Below, piece by piece: positions 1 through 10,908 of a stretch of DNA of 64,000 nt (within the stretch, counting starts at the first letter, position 1; every line of letters starts with the position of its first letter). Origin of the DNA: Emergomyces orientalis (lineage: Eukaryota; Ascomycota; Eurotiomycetes; Onygenales; Ajellomycetaceae); the NCBI GenBank assembly GCA_002110485.1, contig MOWL01000046.1, positions 1,178,001 through 1,242,000 on the forward strand, given 5' to 3'. Made by a program: the position numbers and the translations under genes. A model generated the notes under the pieces. That model had not been told where the DNA came from. It did not search any database and was given only the letters and a program-made list of their open reading frames with translations.

Positions 1-332
1 TGGTCCGATTTATCTCGTCAGGCCATTTGTTGTCATTTTTCTTTTTAATTCTTCTTCTTCTTCTTCTTCGTCGTCGTCGTCCTTTTGTTTTCACCGACTT
101 TGCTTTTGTGTCTCGGCCGCTGCAGTTTCGCTGTGCCTGCTTTCGTCGTCGTGCATGTCGTTATCCTCGATCTACACACGACACAAAACACACAATATAC
201 ATATAAATATCGCCAAACTGCCGCCTGCATATCTTTCATAATATATTGACAACTAGGTTACTGACCATGACTGCGGGCTGCTGTCCTGCCCTCCTGGACT
301 CATAGAGAGAAGAACGCAAAAAAGCGATACAA
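1..332. promoter_or_regulatory. 5' flank of the fusion gene, with a TTC/GTC microsatellite
   Basis: No gene is visible here. A pyrimidine-rich TTC repeat running into a GTC repeat lies at about 51-82, and further TC-rich sequence reaches the ATG at 333. It is probably the promoter and leader of the plus-strand gene, though an upstream gene could extend in from outside the window. Confidence 0.4.
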
Positions 333-3300
333 ATGCCCCCCTCTCACCCCCCTCACCCCCCAACCGAACAAATTACACCAAGTCGCTGCAGTATGTTTCC
401 CACGAGTTTTCTCTCGCAGAATCTCCCAAACGTACCCAGCCGAAAGGCACTGTTGATCCTCGACCTCCAGAACGACTTTGTCAAGCCCGACGGGGCGTTG
501 TTTGTACGCAATGTCCCCGAGTTCCTCGACACCGTCGCCCTGCTGGCCCAACGCTTCCGCGAGACTGGCGAGGTTGTCTGGGTACAGACTCAGTTCGAGC
601 ACCGCCGCCCTATCTTCAGTCCCGAGAGTGGCGGAGAGGTGATCGTCGTCGACAAACTGCCTGCCTCGGGTAATAATGCTAATAATAACAACGGCGGCAA
701 CGATCATAATAATAACAAGAACAATAGCAGTAATAACAATAATAGCCCCCACGGCGAAAATATTGGCAGTACGAATAATACCCGTTCTAATGGTGGGGTT
801 AAGGGCGCCGGTGGGCTTCCCACCTCCGCCCCACGACCGCAGAAGACCGCCGGCGCAGAGTCGCGCCGGGAACAGCTCTCGGCCTATTCAGATGATCCAG
901 AGGCGTTTTTGTCCGTATTGCCCAAAGGTGATGAGGCGCGGCGCTGCTGCCTACAGAAGACCGTCGGCTGTCAATTCCCCGCACCCATTCTCTCCGCCAT
1001 AGATCACGACCGAGATACCATCCTTGTCAAATCCGACTACTCTGCCTTTCAGTCCGAAAGCCTACTGCTCTCCTTCCGTACACAGTTCGTCCGAGAACTC
1101 TACATCTGCGGCTCGCTGTCGAACGTCTCTGTCTACGCTACCGCACTGGACGCTGTTTCACACGGTTTAGACGTAACCCTGGTAGAAGATTGCCTTGGGT
1201 TCCGCAGTTTTGCGCGCCACGAGGACGCCATGAGACGCATGGCGGATATGATGGGTGCAAACGGCATTACAAGCAAGGAGCTGGCTGAGGAGCAGGATTG
1301 GGAGGAAGCTGCTGTACCTACGTCGGAATGGCCTGAGCAATCGGCGGCGTCTACACCCGTTGGAATTGAGGATGATATGGGTGTTCTCGCTGTCAAATCT
1401 CCTCCTAAACAACCCTCCCCACCAACGCCCAGTGATAGAGACCATTTCCAACCGGACGATACGCCTCTTGGTGTAGGAGAGCCTGAAGGTGACGGTTTCG
1501 AGAGCGATTTATTGAGGACAGCTATTGCGCGTACCTCATCGCGATCCCAAAAATCGACCCGAAGCGGCACTGCCACCACTACCACCTCGGACCCTAAAAT
1601 AAAATCTAGTCGTCCGCGGGTCAGAAAACCCCGAAGAACGGCCTCGAGAGATGAGACAAATCACTCTGACAGGCCGCAATCACAGCGACAGTCGCTAGAC
1701 ATCTCGGCTTTGACTGGCGACGTGGCCCGTACCCCGCATCAATCAAAGAAGAACAAACACGCCCAAAGCGACCTCCTTGGTCCTGACGATAGCATTGGAG
1801 AGGGTGACTCCCGGATTATTTACGATCTATCTCTATCTCCCAAGACATTCCAGCTGCTACGCGAGGAGGTTAACTGGCAAAAAATGTATCATATGTCAGG
1901 ACAAGTCCCACGATTGGTTGCCGTCCAAGGTGCAGTCCAGCCAGACAACTCTATCCCTATCTACCGCCACCCAGCAGATGAGTCTCCGCCGCTTCTCCCT
2001 TTCTCCAAAACTGTGAATACCGTCCGTCATGTCGTTGAGAAACACCTTGGCCATCCTTTCAACCATGTTCTTATCCAGCTGTACCGAGATGGCCAGGATA
2101 GAATATCGGAACACTCTGATAAAACCTTGGATATCGTTCGGGGTTCATATATCTGCAACGTCAGCCTCGGTGCGCAGAGGACAATGACGTTACGAACTAA
2201 ATCTTCCGCAAAAGCCGGTATGCCACCTACAGATGCAGCAGATGCCGGCGACGCAATTTCAAAAGAAGGCTCAACCGGACGGCAAACGCAAAAAGTCCCA
2301 CTACCGCATAACTCTCTTTTCATCCTCGGCGAGGAGACGAACATGCGCTGGCTCCACGCCATACGCGCTGATAAACGACCAGAATCGGAAAAGTCGCCCG
2401 AAGAGCTCGCTTTTGGTAGCGAGCGCATCTCTCTCACATTCCGCCACATCGGCACTTTCATCCGCCCAGAAGCAGACACGATCTGGGGTCAGGGTGCTGT
2501 CTCCAAGATCAAAGAAGCAGCGGGACAAGTCATCCACGGCAACTCCGCGGAAACGGAACGAATGATCAGAGCTTTTGGCCAGGAGAACCAGCAGTCCGAG
2601 TTCGACTGGGGGAACCATTATGGCCAGGGCTTCGACGTCGTCAACTTCGTCACCACTTCTGCTGGTAAATTGTTACTTTGCGGCGACGACGTCGCCGACC
2701 TCCGCGTCAAGATTTGTTTTGCGGAGAATGGCGTGCGATATGATCTTGCTGGCATCGATGATTTCCCTTCTGCGCTAAGAGGCACCCTTTCCCTCCCGCA
2801 TAAGAATGAGAACCTCAAACCTCGCCCTGTGTACATGGACACGGACGGCGCTACGTGCTTCACTGGCGACGATTGTATTCTCCTGCACGTCGCGAAGCAG
2901 AAGGAGCTCGCTTCTCCCGAACCACAACCGCAATCGCGACCCAAAAGCCCAAGTTCAAACCCTAGTCCGGGCCTTGGGGCTGGTCACCCTCAGCATCAAC
3001 AGCAGCAGCAGCAGCAAAAGCAACAGCAATACCTTGCCTCCAAAATCCGCGAGACAGACGAGCTCCTCAACTCCTGGCGCCGGTTCCAGAAACTGAAAAC
3101 ACCCCATGGCGTGCTGCAGAAGATGGACACGTTCGAGGCCATGCTGCGCGGTAAGTCGTATCTCGCCGGCCAGTTCTTTGGCATTGAGGATTGTGCGTTG
3201 TGGCCTGTTGTACGGGATATTATTCGTGAGGTGGGGTATTTGGATGAGACGAGATTTCCGTCATTGATGGTATATTATCATAAGGTGGGGAAGAGGGCGT

Positions 3301-3347
3301 GTGTTCGGGCTGCTCTGGAGGAGTTGGCGGCCGCGGCTCGAGAGTGA
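333..3347 (+). CDS. Isochorismatase-like / AlkB-like 2OG-Fe(II) oxygenase / GST-like fusion protein
   Basis: One uninterrupted frame encodes 1004 residues. Residues 37-105 and 205-305 are the two halves of an isochorismatase-like hydrolase. Asp44 (LILDLQND) and Lys233 (LVKSDYSAF) of the triad are present, but the Cys position in the SNVSVYATALDA segment is Ser266. An Asn-rich insert (about 113-150) splits this domain. After a basic disordered linker, residues 495-712 form an AlkB-like dioxygenase with the HxD pair His594/Asp596, His675 and Arg698/Arg704, so iron and 2-oxoglutarate binding look intact. Residues 775-855 resemble a GST thioredoxin-fold half and 900-1000 a GST C-terminal helical half, separated by a Gln-rich tract. 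By family, AlkB proteins oxidatively demethylate nucleic acid; the substrate here is unknown. ATG 333 is the longest start; ATG 393 (Met21) is equally plausible because residues 1-20 are low-complexity. The gene converges on the isomerase. Confidence 0.88.
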   Translation: MPPSHPPHPPTEQITPSRCSMFPTSFLSQNLPNVPSRKALLILDLQNDFVKPDGALFVRNVPEFLDTVALLAQRFRETGEVVWVQTQFEHRRPIFSPESGGEVIVVDKLPASGNNANNNNGGNDHNNNKNNSSNNNNSPHGENIGSTNNTRSNGGVKGAGGLPTSAPRPQKTAGAESRREQLSAYSDDPEAFLSVLPKGDEARRCCLQKTVGCQFPAPILSAIDHDRDTILVKSDYSAFQSESLLLSFRTQFVRELYICGSLSNVSVYATALDAVSHGLDVTLVEDCLGFRSFARHEDAMRRMADMMGANGITSKELAEEQDWEEAAVPTSEWPEQSAASTPVGIEDDMGVLAVKSPPKQPSPPTPSDRDHFQPDDTPLGVGEPEGDGFESDLLRTAIARTSSRSQKSTRSGTATTTTSDPKIKSSRPRVRKPRRTASRDETNHSDRPQSQRQSLDISALTGDVARTPHQSKKNKHAQSDLLGPDDSIGEGDSRIIYDLSLSPKTFQLLREEVNWQKMYHMSGQVPRLVAVQGAVQPDNSIPIYRHPADESPPLLPFSKTVNTVRHVVEKHLGHPFNHVLIQLYRDGQDRISEHSDKTLDIVRGSYICNVSLGAQRTMTLRTKSSAKAGMPPTDAADAGDAISKEGSTGRQTQKVPLPHNSLFILGEETNMRWLHAIRADKRPESEKSPEELAFGSERISLTFRHIGTFIRPEADTIWGQGAVSKIKEAAGQVIHGNSAETERMIRAFGQENQQSEFDWGNHYGQGFDVVNFVTTSAGKLLLCGDDVADLRVKICFAENGVRYDLAGIDDFPSALRGTLSLPHKNENLKPRPVYMDTDGATCFTGDDCILLHVAKQKELASPEPQPQSRPKSPSSNPSPGLGAGHPQHQQQQQQQKQQQYLASKIRETDELLNSWRRFQKLKTPHGVLQKMDTFEAMLRGKSYLAGQFFGIEDCALWPVVRDIIREVGYLDETRFPSLMVYYHKVGKRACVRAALEELAAAARE
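668..742 (+). repeat. AAT/AAC microsatellite coding for an Asn-rich insert
   Basis: A run of AAT/AAC codons in frame encodes most of an Asn-rich loop that splits the isochorismatase-like domain of the fusion protein. The length is likely to vary between strains. Confidence 0.8.
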
Positions 3348-4119
3348 CAGCGGGAGTGAGAGCTGGATTTGATTTTTTGATGAAACGATATCTTATGAAT
3401 TGTCTGAGAGTTCATTTTTTGATTTTCTTTTCTTGTTCCCGTCCTCTTGCATTTTATTTCATTGCATGCGCCTATTCATTCATAACCTTGTTTCTTCCCA
3501 TTGTTGCCAATATGTCTACTTCTAACAGAATTTCTGGCATATTCCTGGCGCATAGGAAATTGGGCGATAACTAGTTACATATTTCTTATCATGAAGCGAT
3601 GGAAATAATTATCCCGGGTTTCCCGGGTTTCCCCTTGTGTTTTTATTTTTAATTTTTAATTCCTTTCCCTTTCATTTTCAATTTGATGCTTTTAATAATT
3701 TCATTATATAGGCGGTTTGCACTATTTCTTGATTAACACTATTTTTGTTTGAATTTTTCCCCCTTCGAACTTTCACTCGTGGATACGAAATGCCAAGCAA
3801 GCGTAATTGAAAAGAAAGATACAGACCGTATGGATTTTGAAATTCTATATAACAATATCGTAAATTATATACACGCGAAGAAGACTTGATTAATTGTATA
3901 TGTACTGCGACAGTTGTGGGGATGTAGAAATTAGCGCCATACCCAGTCTTCATGCATTTGCCATGCATTTGTGCATCGCCATGGGACCCATCTGCGGGCT
4001 GGATGTAAGCACTAGTTACCTCATTTAAAGCCAGCCATGCACCCAGGGTATATATGTGTGTATATATGCATAAAAATATGTTGTTGTATATGTTCCGTGA
4101 GTGAGCCCGACTTTCACTC
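3348..4119. other. Convergent intergenic region (3' ends)
   Basis: This separates the stop of the fusion gene from the stop of the minus-strand isomerase. It is AT-rich, with a short direct repeat of TCCCGGGTT around 3612-3630. I see no gene; the short frames lack family features. Confidence 0.5.
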
Positions 4120-5154
4120 TTACAATTTCTCGAATGTGGGTGTGCGCTTTTCGAGCCCGGAGAGGAGTGCGCGCTGGATATCACTCGTTTGTAGCGAGGC
4201 GCTGTTCCAAACACCTGTATATCGGAGGCCTGGTGAAATATACGTATGTCAGCACCTTGTATGCCAGAGCATCTTTATACCCTACGTCAATCCCGTTGTC
4301 CTCTACCCCCGTTTCTCACCATTTCAAAGCAAAAGGCAATAAGAAAGGAATACTGACCATCCTGCACACTATGATCCCGCGACCAATTCAGCAACTCCTT
4401 CGTCCCCTGCACCGCCACCGGACTCTTCCCCGCCATCACACCCGCTATCTTCAACCCAGCCTGAACGGCCGCCTCCTTGGTCTCAAACACCTCATTCACA
4501 AAGCCTACCCGTTTTGCTTCTTCCGGCCCGAACACCCGCGCCGTCATACACACCTCCTTCACCCACCCAAACGCCCCGACGACTTTTCCCAGCCGCGACA
4601 ACGTTCCTATATCCGCCGCAAGACCGATATCCACTTCCTTCACGCAAATCTTTGCGTCAGCCGAGCACAGGCGCAAGTCCGCGGCACAAGCTAGGTCAAC
4701 GGCTAGCCCGTAGGAAATACCGTGTAGGATTATTATAACGGGCTTCTCGCAGCGTTCGATGGCGGTGACGCAGTCCTGGAAATCGGCGACATGGTGGCGG
4801 AGTTTGGAGGCCTTGCGGGCGGGGTCAGTGGTTATTTTGCTGGCGAAACTGAGGAGGCCCTCGGAGGCGGCTTTTACATCCAGGCCTGCGGTGAAGGCAG
4901 GGCCAGAGCCGGTGAAGATGATGGAACGGACGGAGGGAGAGGCGGAGAGGGTGTCTAGGACTGTGCGGAGTTCTTGCCACATGCTGTATCGGTTTGGTTA
5001 GTTTGGGCTTTTAATTGATGGCTAGGCAAAAGGGAGCGTCGTACGGTTCGAAGTAGGCGTTCAACTTCTTCGGCCGGTTAGTTTCGATGTGGGCGACATA
5101 TTCCTGCGGAAAGGTAACGGTGAAGTATGTGTAAGATGGTAAGTTCACAGCCAT
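4120..5154 (-). CDS. Delta(3,5)-Delta(2,4)-dienoyl-CoA isomerase (enoyl-CoA hydratase/isomerase family)
   Basis: Three exons, 5154-5045, 4983-4358 and 4229-4120, join in phase to 281 codons. The introns are GTACGA..CAG and GTCAGT..CAG. The fold is a crotonase: oxyanion-hole segments are FTAGLDVKAA and the ISYGLAVDLACAADLR strand. The block VKEVDIGLAADIGTLSRL matches the acidic catalytic region of Ech1/Dci1-type dienoyl-CoA isomerases rather than plain hydratases. These enzymes move double bonds during beta-oxidation of unsaturated fatty acids in peroxisomes or mitochondria. The C-terminus is FEKL, so it ends in EKL, which is not a canonical PTS1 tripeptide, and no clear mitochondrial presequence is seen. 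Location is therefore open. The third exon, with conserved YTGVWNSASLQTSDIQRALLS, supports the model over an unspliced 231-residue reading. Confidence 0.9.
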
Positions 5155-5968
5155 GGTGAAGTGTAGCGGAGTGTCTTCCGTTTAGAAGATCGGTAGGTAG
5201 GGTGGTATAGTATAGTTATACGAGAGCTGGATTGGATTCGGCGAGGTATTTTTGAGAATTATGGGTGAATGTATTATATGAGAGAGGTGTAGCCATATAC
5301 TAACGGGTTTAACGAGAAGTAAAAGATCTGGAGCCCATGATAATAATATACAAAAGGCGAGGCTAACTACTGGTTCTTGCACATGCTCCAACTTCGTCCG
5401 CCAGGGTTCGGACAATGCGATGACTTTCAAAATTCAATATTTCAACAGGCGATTTGATTACTTTTTAATCTACATATCGGATTCAGTTCGCTAGCTTATT
5501 CAGTATCCTTCCCTGCAAGGAAAACCAACCCATCCCTTCATATTTACAGAGATTTTCTTCAGTATCTTGATGCCGTTGAGCTAGATCTTTCTCTCCCTGA
5601 TTTCTCACCATTCAATTGAGCCGAGGCATGTATGCGGCTTCCCCCGCTGTAGCTTTCAAGTTTACTGGGGATTAGGGCATCGAATACGGATAGCCCTAAC
5701 CCTATTTCCATTCCCAGCTGGCAGGTCAACTCTTAATAAAACACCACCCGCCTGGACTCTCGCCCATGTTGAAAGATGATATCCATTTTAACATGTTTTT
5801 CTATATTTTTGCCAACTGGCCTGCCGCTTGATAATTAACCTAGATAAACTGAGCAACCCCTTATCATTTGATACTGCAAACATCTGTTGTAGTTCTCCGC
5901 TTTGCCCTCTACTGGTACAAATACAGACTCGACGGTTTGCTTGATGATTATCCGGGATTGCGAAATTA
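5155..5968. promoter_or_regulatory. Upstream region of the isomerase
   Basis: About 0.8 kb between two minus-strand genes: the isomerase promoter plus the 3' end of the DUF7580 gene. No other gene is visible. Confidence 0.4.
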
Positions 5969-8077
5969 TCAAGGGTGGGAGACTAAGCTGGCCGCGCTTG
6001 TTGACCCGCTGAAGTTGTTTAAGCTTATTTTCAGCGGCTCTATGATCCAGTCGTGCACTGCCTCCTGGAACGATTCATTTGTGAATCTTGCCTCTTTGCC
6101 GTCAAAGGGACATTCGATGCAGCGGCGGACGGCTTCACTGTAGTCATATCCGGCTTCATCTTCAACGCCTTCCAACAGGCGTTTAACCGTAAATGTATCA
6201 ATGAGATCTGGCATTCCACAGCTCTCCTCAACGTCTTTGTCTGTCCGCAAATTTTCCAACGGCTTTCCAAACGCGAGTTCAATCAACACGATACCGAGAT
6301 TGAAGAGCGCTTTATTGCGGATCAGAGGTGGAAAACACACGGGATTCTGCTGTTTGGTAGATACCTGGTTAGCCTGAGAGAAAACTGTTGACAGGTATGC
6401 CTGTTCTGACATTGGCGAGGAAGGTTTGACAAGGAAATGAATGTCGTCTGTACCCCAGTGCTGCTTGAGCCAGGGTGTGTCATCGAATTGAAGAACGCTC
6501 GTCGAAACGGCGACAGCTAATTTGAAACGTTGTTTGCGAGTTAAAGGTTTGATTTGCGGAGGTGGTGTCGGCGTATGGCTGCCTGCTGGTGGTTGCTGGG
6601 AACTGGAGGTGTTTGAAAGATATACCCTGATGGCGTCATGAAGCGATATCACTTCCCAGTCAGTGTCCGACGGAACAAGATGGAGTCTATGTTGCCCGCT
6701 GCAATTATCCTGGATGTACCCAATGCATGACCCAGGGCGGGAGCCTGGAGCCTTTTGAAACACTGAGCTAGAGAGCGTGGCGCAAAGGTCAGATATCTTT
6801 ATAAGTCCCGCTAGGTCATTGGTGGGCGTTAAGGGTGGTGAGGGCGGTTTGGCTGCCATTACCGGCAGAGCTAAAGTTGCCGCTGTCGATATTGATGAGG
6901 AAGATGTTGATGGTGACGATGCCTGTGGGTCTTGGGTGGGCAATGAAAATGCCACTTTTTTCTTTGGCTTTAGCCAATTTCTAGTGGTTGAGTGGCATTA
7001 GAAATACATCTTGGTGAAGAGTTTGATTGTGAATGCCACGTACAATTTCTTACTAGGTTTCGTGAACGATATGGAGGATGTCGAGACGGGTGTCTGCGGT
7101 GGCTTTGTCGTTTGCACTTCGAGCGACTGGATATATGCCTGCTGCCACTGCCACTTTGTGGTGATGTTATTTTGATCGGCCATTGCCTGGAAAATAATTT
7201 GGAGTTTTATATCAGAGGGGAACGTCATTTGGTTGGCCATAAGGGTTGGCAAATGTAAATTCGTAATATGACCAGAATTGCAGCAACACCCCCAGGCTTG
7301 GCTCAACGCATGGTATAGATTGATACAGTGTTGACGTATTCGTCCGTAACCTGAAGATGTTGTTCGCCTCTTGTTAACTTCTAGTCGTTGTCGTTGCTCG
7401 AACAAAGCCGCGAGCATGTTATTGTTTTTGCTAATGCGGTCCAGTAGCTCTTCACGTTTATGCCGTGAGAGTGTAAAGCCTAGCCGGAGAGCCCGTCTAG
7501 ATTTTGATTCTGGCGTTTCCTTTAGGGCTGTTAGCGAATCTATTTAATGTCGACATATGGTTGTGAGATGCGATTGGCATAGGATGGTGGAATAGACATC
7601 TATTCAATAAACAAATCTGGAGACGAGCGACACTTTCCCCTCCTTGATGTGACGGCGGCTATGTCCAAAGATAACGGATAAGATATATCTCACCTTATGC
7701 CGACTGAGAATCGCTTTCATTTCTTCGAGCGCATCATTCATATCCGAGATGGTCGCAATGTAGGGCTCGTACGAGCGGCCAAGCATGCCCTGCAGTGACT
7801 CCTGATATTTCAACCACTCTGCGCCTGCAGGATCAACACCAACAAGCAGTGCTTCTATCTCAGACGTCGTTGCATGAGTGCATGCACGAAACAGACTATC
7901 GCATGTGTTAAGAAACCGTGTCTGTTCCGTCTCTAGGAGTTGTCTTAAGTGCATCAACTGGCTCCGATATCTCGTCCAACCTTGGAGGGTGTGTGCGCCG
8001 TGCATGTATCCTTCGGCAAGGTGGACGACGAGGGGAAACGCCGCGAGGGCGATGCCAGCAACCTCAAAACCGCTCAT
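5969..8077 (-). CDS. DUF7580-type fungal accessory protein with kinase-like C-terminal domain
   Basis: My model has exons 8077-7694, 7519-7044 and 6980-5969, giving 623 residues. The N-terminus MSGFEVAGIALAAFPLVVHL is the hydrophobic opening typical of large fungal families of this kind. An alpha-helical region follows, with ERLGRSYEPYI-type segments and a second LSRHKREELLDRI helix. After a Ser/Pro linker, the C-terminal 300 residues carry ISDLC, a DIHFLV strand and IRNKALFNLGIVLIELAFGKPLE, which resembles the helical lobe of a protein kinase without visible catalytic motifs. I recognise this as DUF7580; no biochemical function is known to me. The first splice acceptor is the uncertain point. 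The nearest AG (7541-7540) is out of phase, whereas CTAAC followed by AAAG at 7520 is in phase. The gene diverges from the C2H2 gene. Confidence 0.72.
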
Positions 8078-8657
8078 CTTTCGGGATCGTGCACGCGGTT
8101 TGGTTGTTTCACTGAGTACCTGGTGTTCTCGAAGTTGGTACACACTGCGGACAACCGGAACATGTTATGCGTAGCTCCGTTCAGCCAGACATTTAAACAT
8201 GTTAAACGAACTCCGGAGAAGAGGTGAAAGAAGAATTTCAAGAAATGATTTGAACAGGGGGTGTTCAAAACATATGTACGTTTTAACTAGATGTGGCTGA
8301 GCCCTTTGCGATCAACCTTGCGACGAAGAACTTGAGGAGGTGGTCATGTCCAAACGGGTTCAGACAACTAAAAAAGCTAAATTAAGCGCCAGCCTCATCC
8401 GTATCACTCAAAACAACCACATCGTTCTGCGTGCCGGCTATGATTGGATATTTATGCATCTAAGGTTGGCCAGGTGCTCTCTGCTGCGGCCATGGATCCC
8501 TAAACCCAGCAACTGTTTGCGCTGGGTATGAGGATACCACTGGGGTTCGAAAACAAGAGCAGATGCACTGGCCGTCAATAACCACATAGTTATCCCCCGA
8601 GCTCACTGTTTCAAAGTATTGTGGCACGAGGACTGCGATGTCAAAAGCGAAGTTGCT
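8078..8657. promoter_or_regulatory. Shared promoter of the divergent DUF7580 and C2H2 genes
   Basis: About 580 bp separates the two start codons. No further gene is visible. It presumably holds both promoters, so co-regulation of the two accessory genes is possible. Confidence 0.45.
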
Positions 8658-10908
8658 ATGTCCTCTCCGCTCTCCAGCAGACTCATCGCCTGTCTGCGTC
8701 TGTTTGAGGCTGCCTGTTCCAGCTGCGACAAGATAATCGCGGCGCAGGATGATCCGCTCATGATCTACTACGGTGATGAATCAACCAGCATTTCAACTTT
8801 GTTCGAGAAATATGTACCTTCGCTAGACAAGTTTCTGCCAGATTTGCGAGATGAATTTGGCCGCCTGCGAGTGTGGACAGGCAATATAGGAGCACATAAG
8901 GTTGGACGGTCGTCGTTGGAATATCGCCTCCGGGATGCTTCCCATATTAGAGGCCAGGTCACTTCGCTTCTTGAGGCTTTAAGGGGCTCTTTGATTGAAG
9001 GTGAGAGTTGCTTGCTTTGTCTTTCATTTTGCTTTTTTAATTGTTTTGCCTGATTTCATGAACTTTGAAGACCTTGGTGTAAACACTTCGGCTATTTGAG
9101 AATAGCCATTCTTGGGAGGGAATTAATTTCTCATTTCATATCTCTTTGATATATTCTGCCCTCTTTTGCGCGATACTTGTTTATTCATATTAACCCAGTT
9201 TTTGCGAGACTTAACTGTCTTCGGCTTTCTTTATTTCACTACAAACAAAGTCTTGCTAAATCTGACCTAGTATTTGCCATTGTATCTGGAGAAAGACCCC
9301 CAGAAGAGGAAGCCGCTGAAGATTGGTCTGACGACGACTATTCAGAAGCTGGGTTTACCCTGTATGAAGAGGAACTCCCTCAGCCAGCAGAACTATTCCA
9401 GCTCCTAGAGGACATCAAAGTCGTTATTAAATGCCTTTACAAGTTGTCTATGGTCATTCGCCAGCCAGCCCAACACGACCGGTTAAAGACCAACATTGAT
9501 CTTTCCCATTTCACCCAATTTGACATTCAGCATGTCGAGCAGAAATTTCCTCATGCAGAACGCTGGCTCGTCCAGCGACTGGGTAATGCCATAACGAAAC
9601 GACGGGAGTATTTGAAGGGCCGTGAACGACATCATGAAAAGCTTTCTCAAGGGACTCGGACGACCACCACAGCACCGTTTGCAGATAACTCCAATACGGA
9701 AGCAGGACAAAGGACCTTACTGTCAGAAACCACTGCTACATCATTCGCCAGTGACGGGCCGGCATTTGACCTACATACAGCAGGGGGAGACGCCGACATA
9801 ACTCCGGCCCCGTCGGAAACTTCCTACGCATCGACAATCGGAGACGATACCAAACTACATCTCCCTCCCCTCCCGGAGGAAGCCGAGAATAATCCTCATG
9901 GTTTTGAATGCCCCTATTGCTATTACTTGATATCCATTCGTGGACCTTTATCTTGGGCGCGGCACATCTTCGATGACCTTCAACCCTACATATGCACGTT
10001 CCGCGATTGTCCGACGCCAAACAAAACTTACAACAGACGACACGCCTGGTTCAACCACGAGAAATCTGCGCATCGTTCCGCAAGATTACTGCAAGGTGAC
10101 TCACGCTCTGTGCTTCTGCAGAGCTCCAGACCCGTGGACAACTTATCTGCGGTCGACTGCCCTTTATGTAGAGAGACAGTCCTCAATCTTCATCATCTCG
10201 AACGCCACCTCGCACACCATCACGAACAACTTGCTCTCTTCGCCATGCCGCGTGATATTACCGACGATAACAACCAGAGAGAGTCGCAAGAGGGGAACGA
10301 TGATAATCCGTCGTCTGAAGATCTCGAACACGGGTCGGAAGATGAATTGGGAGTAGATCTTGACGCCCTGTCAAAGCCTAAAGAGGAGGGCTCGGATATT
10401 TACGACCCTCTTTCTAACTTGATAGATGACTATATGGAAGCAACGACGGACTCTGATATGGCATCACCTTCTCGCGCAGCTCCCGATGATTTTGTAGAAG
10501 AAACCCTGGCACTGAACACTGAACCGCCCCTTTTTACATCTACAAAAACTTACCTAGACAATACCAAAGAATCGGATGCTCTTCCCGATCAGACACCTCA
10601 CACCATCCAAGATGCGACGGCGGCGAGCGAAACCATACCGGATGAGGACCGTAAGTGACGCATTCCCCCGCCTCCAGGAATTGAACTCTCCCCTTCCCCA
10701 GACAACCTGGGATTGAAGAAAAGCAAGCAGCTAACATCAGGTTAAACCCACAGCGCTTGACGAACGAGTCAGACGTATCAAACTTAGGGTCAACGAGATG
10801 ACTGAAAGGCAGGCCGAGCGGAGGCAGAAATATTATCTGACACCCAATCGACAGACTGAACAGCAGGCCGCGGAGCCTTATCCTCCACACCAACCGCCTT
10901 CGGTTTGA
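8658..10908 (+). CDS. Fungal C2H2-type zinc finger protein (AcuF-like family)
   Basis: Exons 8658-9000, 9271-10650 and 10754-10908 join in phase to 625 residues. The N-terminal 115 residues are helical (SSRLIACLRLFEAACSSC). The segment PQPAELFQLLEDIKVVIKCL through QRLGNAITKRREYLK is a helical domain common in fungal proteins of this class. Two zinc-binding blocks follow: CPYC at about 328 with His/Cys ligands through CTFRDC and HEKSAHR, and CPLC at about 411 with HLERHLAHHH. An acidic tail and a short basic coiled-coil exon end the protein. Such proteins are often annotated by an AcuF-like C2H2 domain, but I know of no proven function. The third exon (LDERVRRIKLRVNEM...) comes from a clean GTAAGT..CACAG intron. 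An earlier start is not excluded, but 8658 is the first in-frame ATG. Confidence 0.75.

Noticed and set aside
300..752. 150-residue minus-strand frame opposite the start of the fusion gene
   Set aside because: It is the mirror of a repeat-rich coding region; its Ile/Val-rich start is the antisense of Asn codons.
7539..7541. AG at 7541-7540 as acceptor of DUF7580 intron 1
   Set aside because: It would place exon 2 out of phase with exon 1; the AAAG acceptor ending at 7520 keeps the frame.
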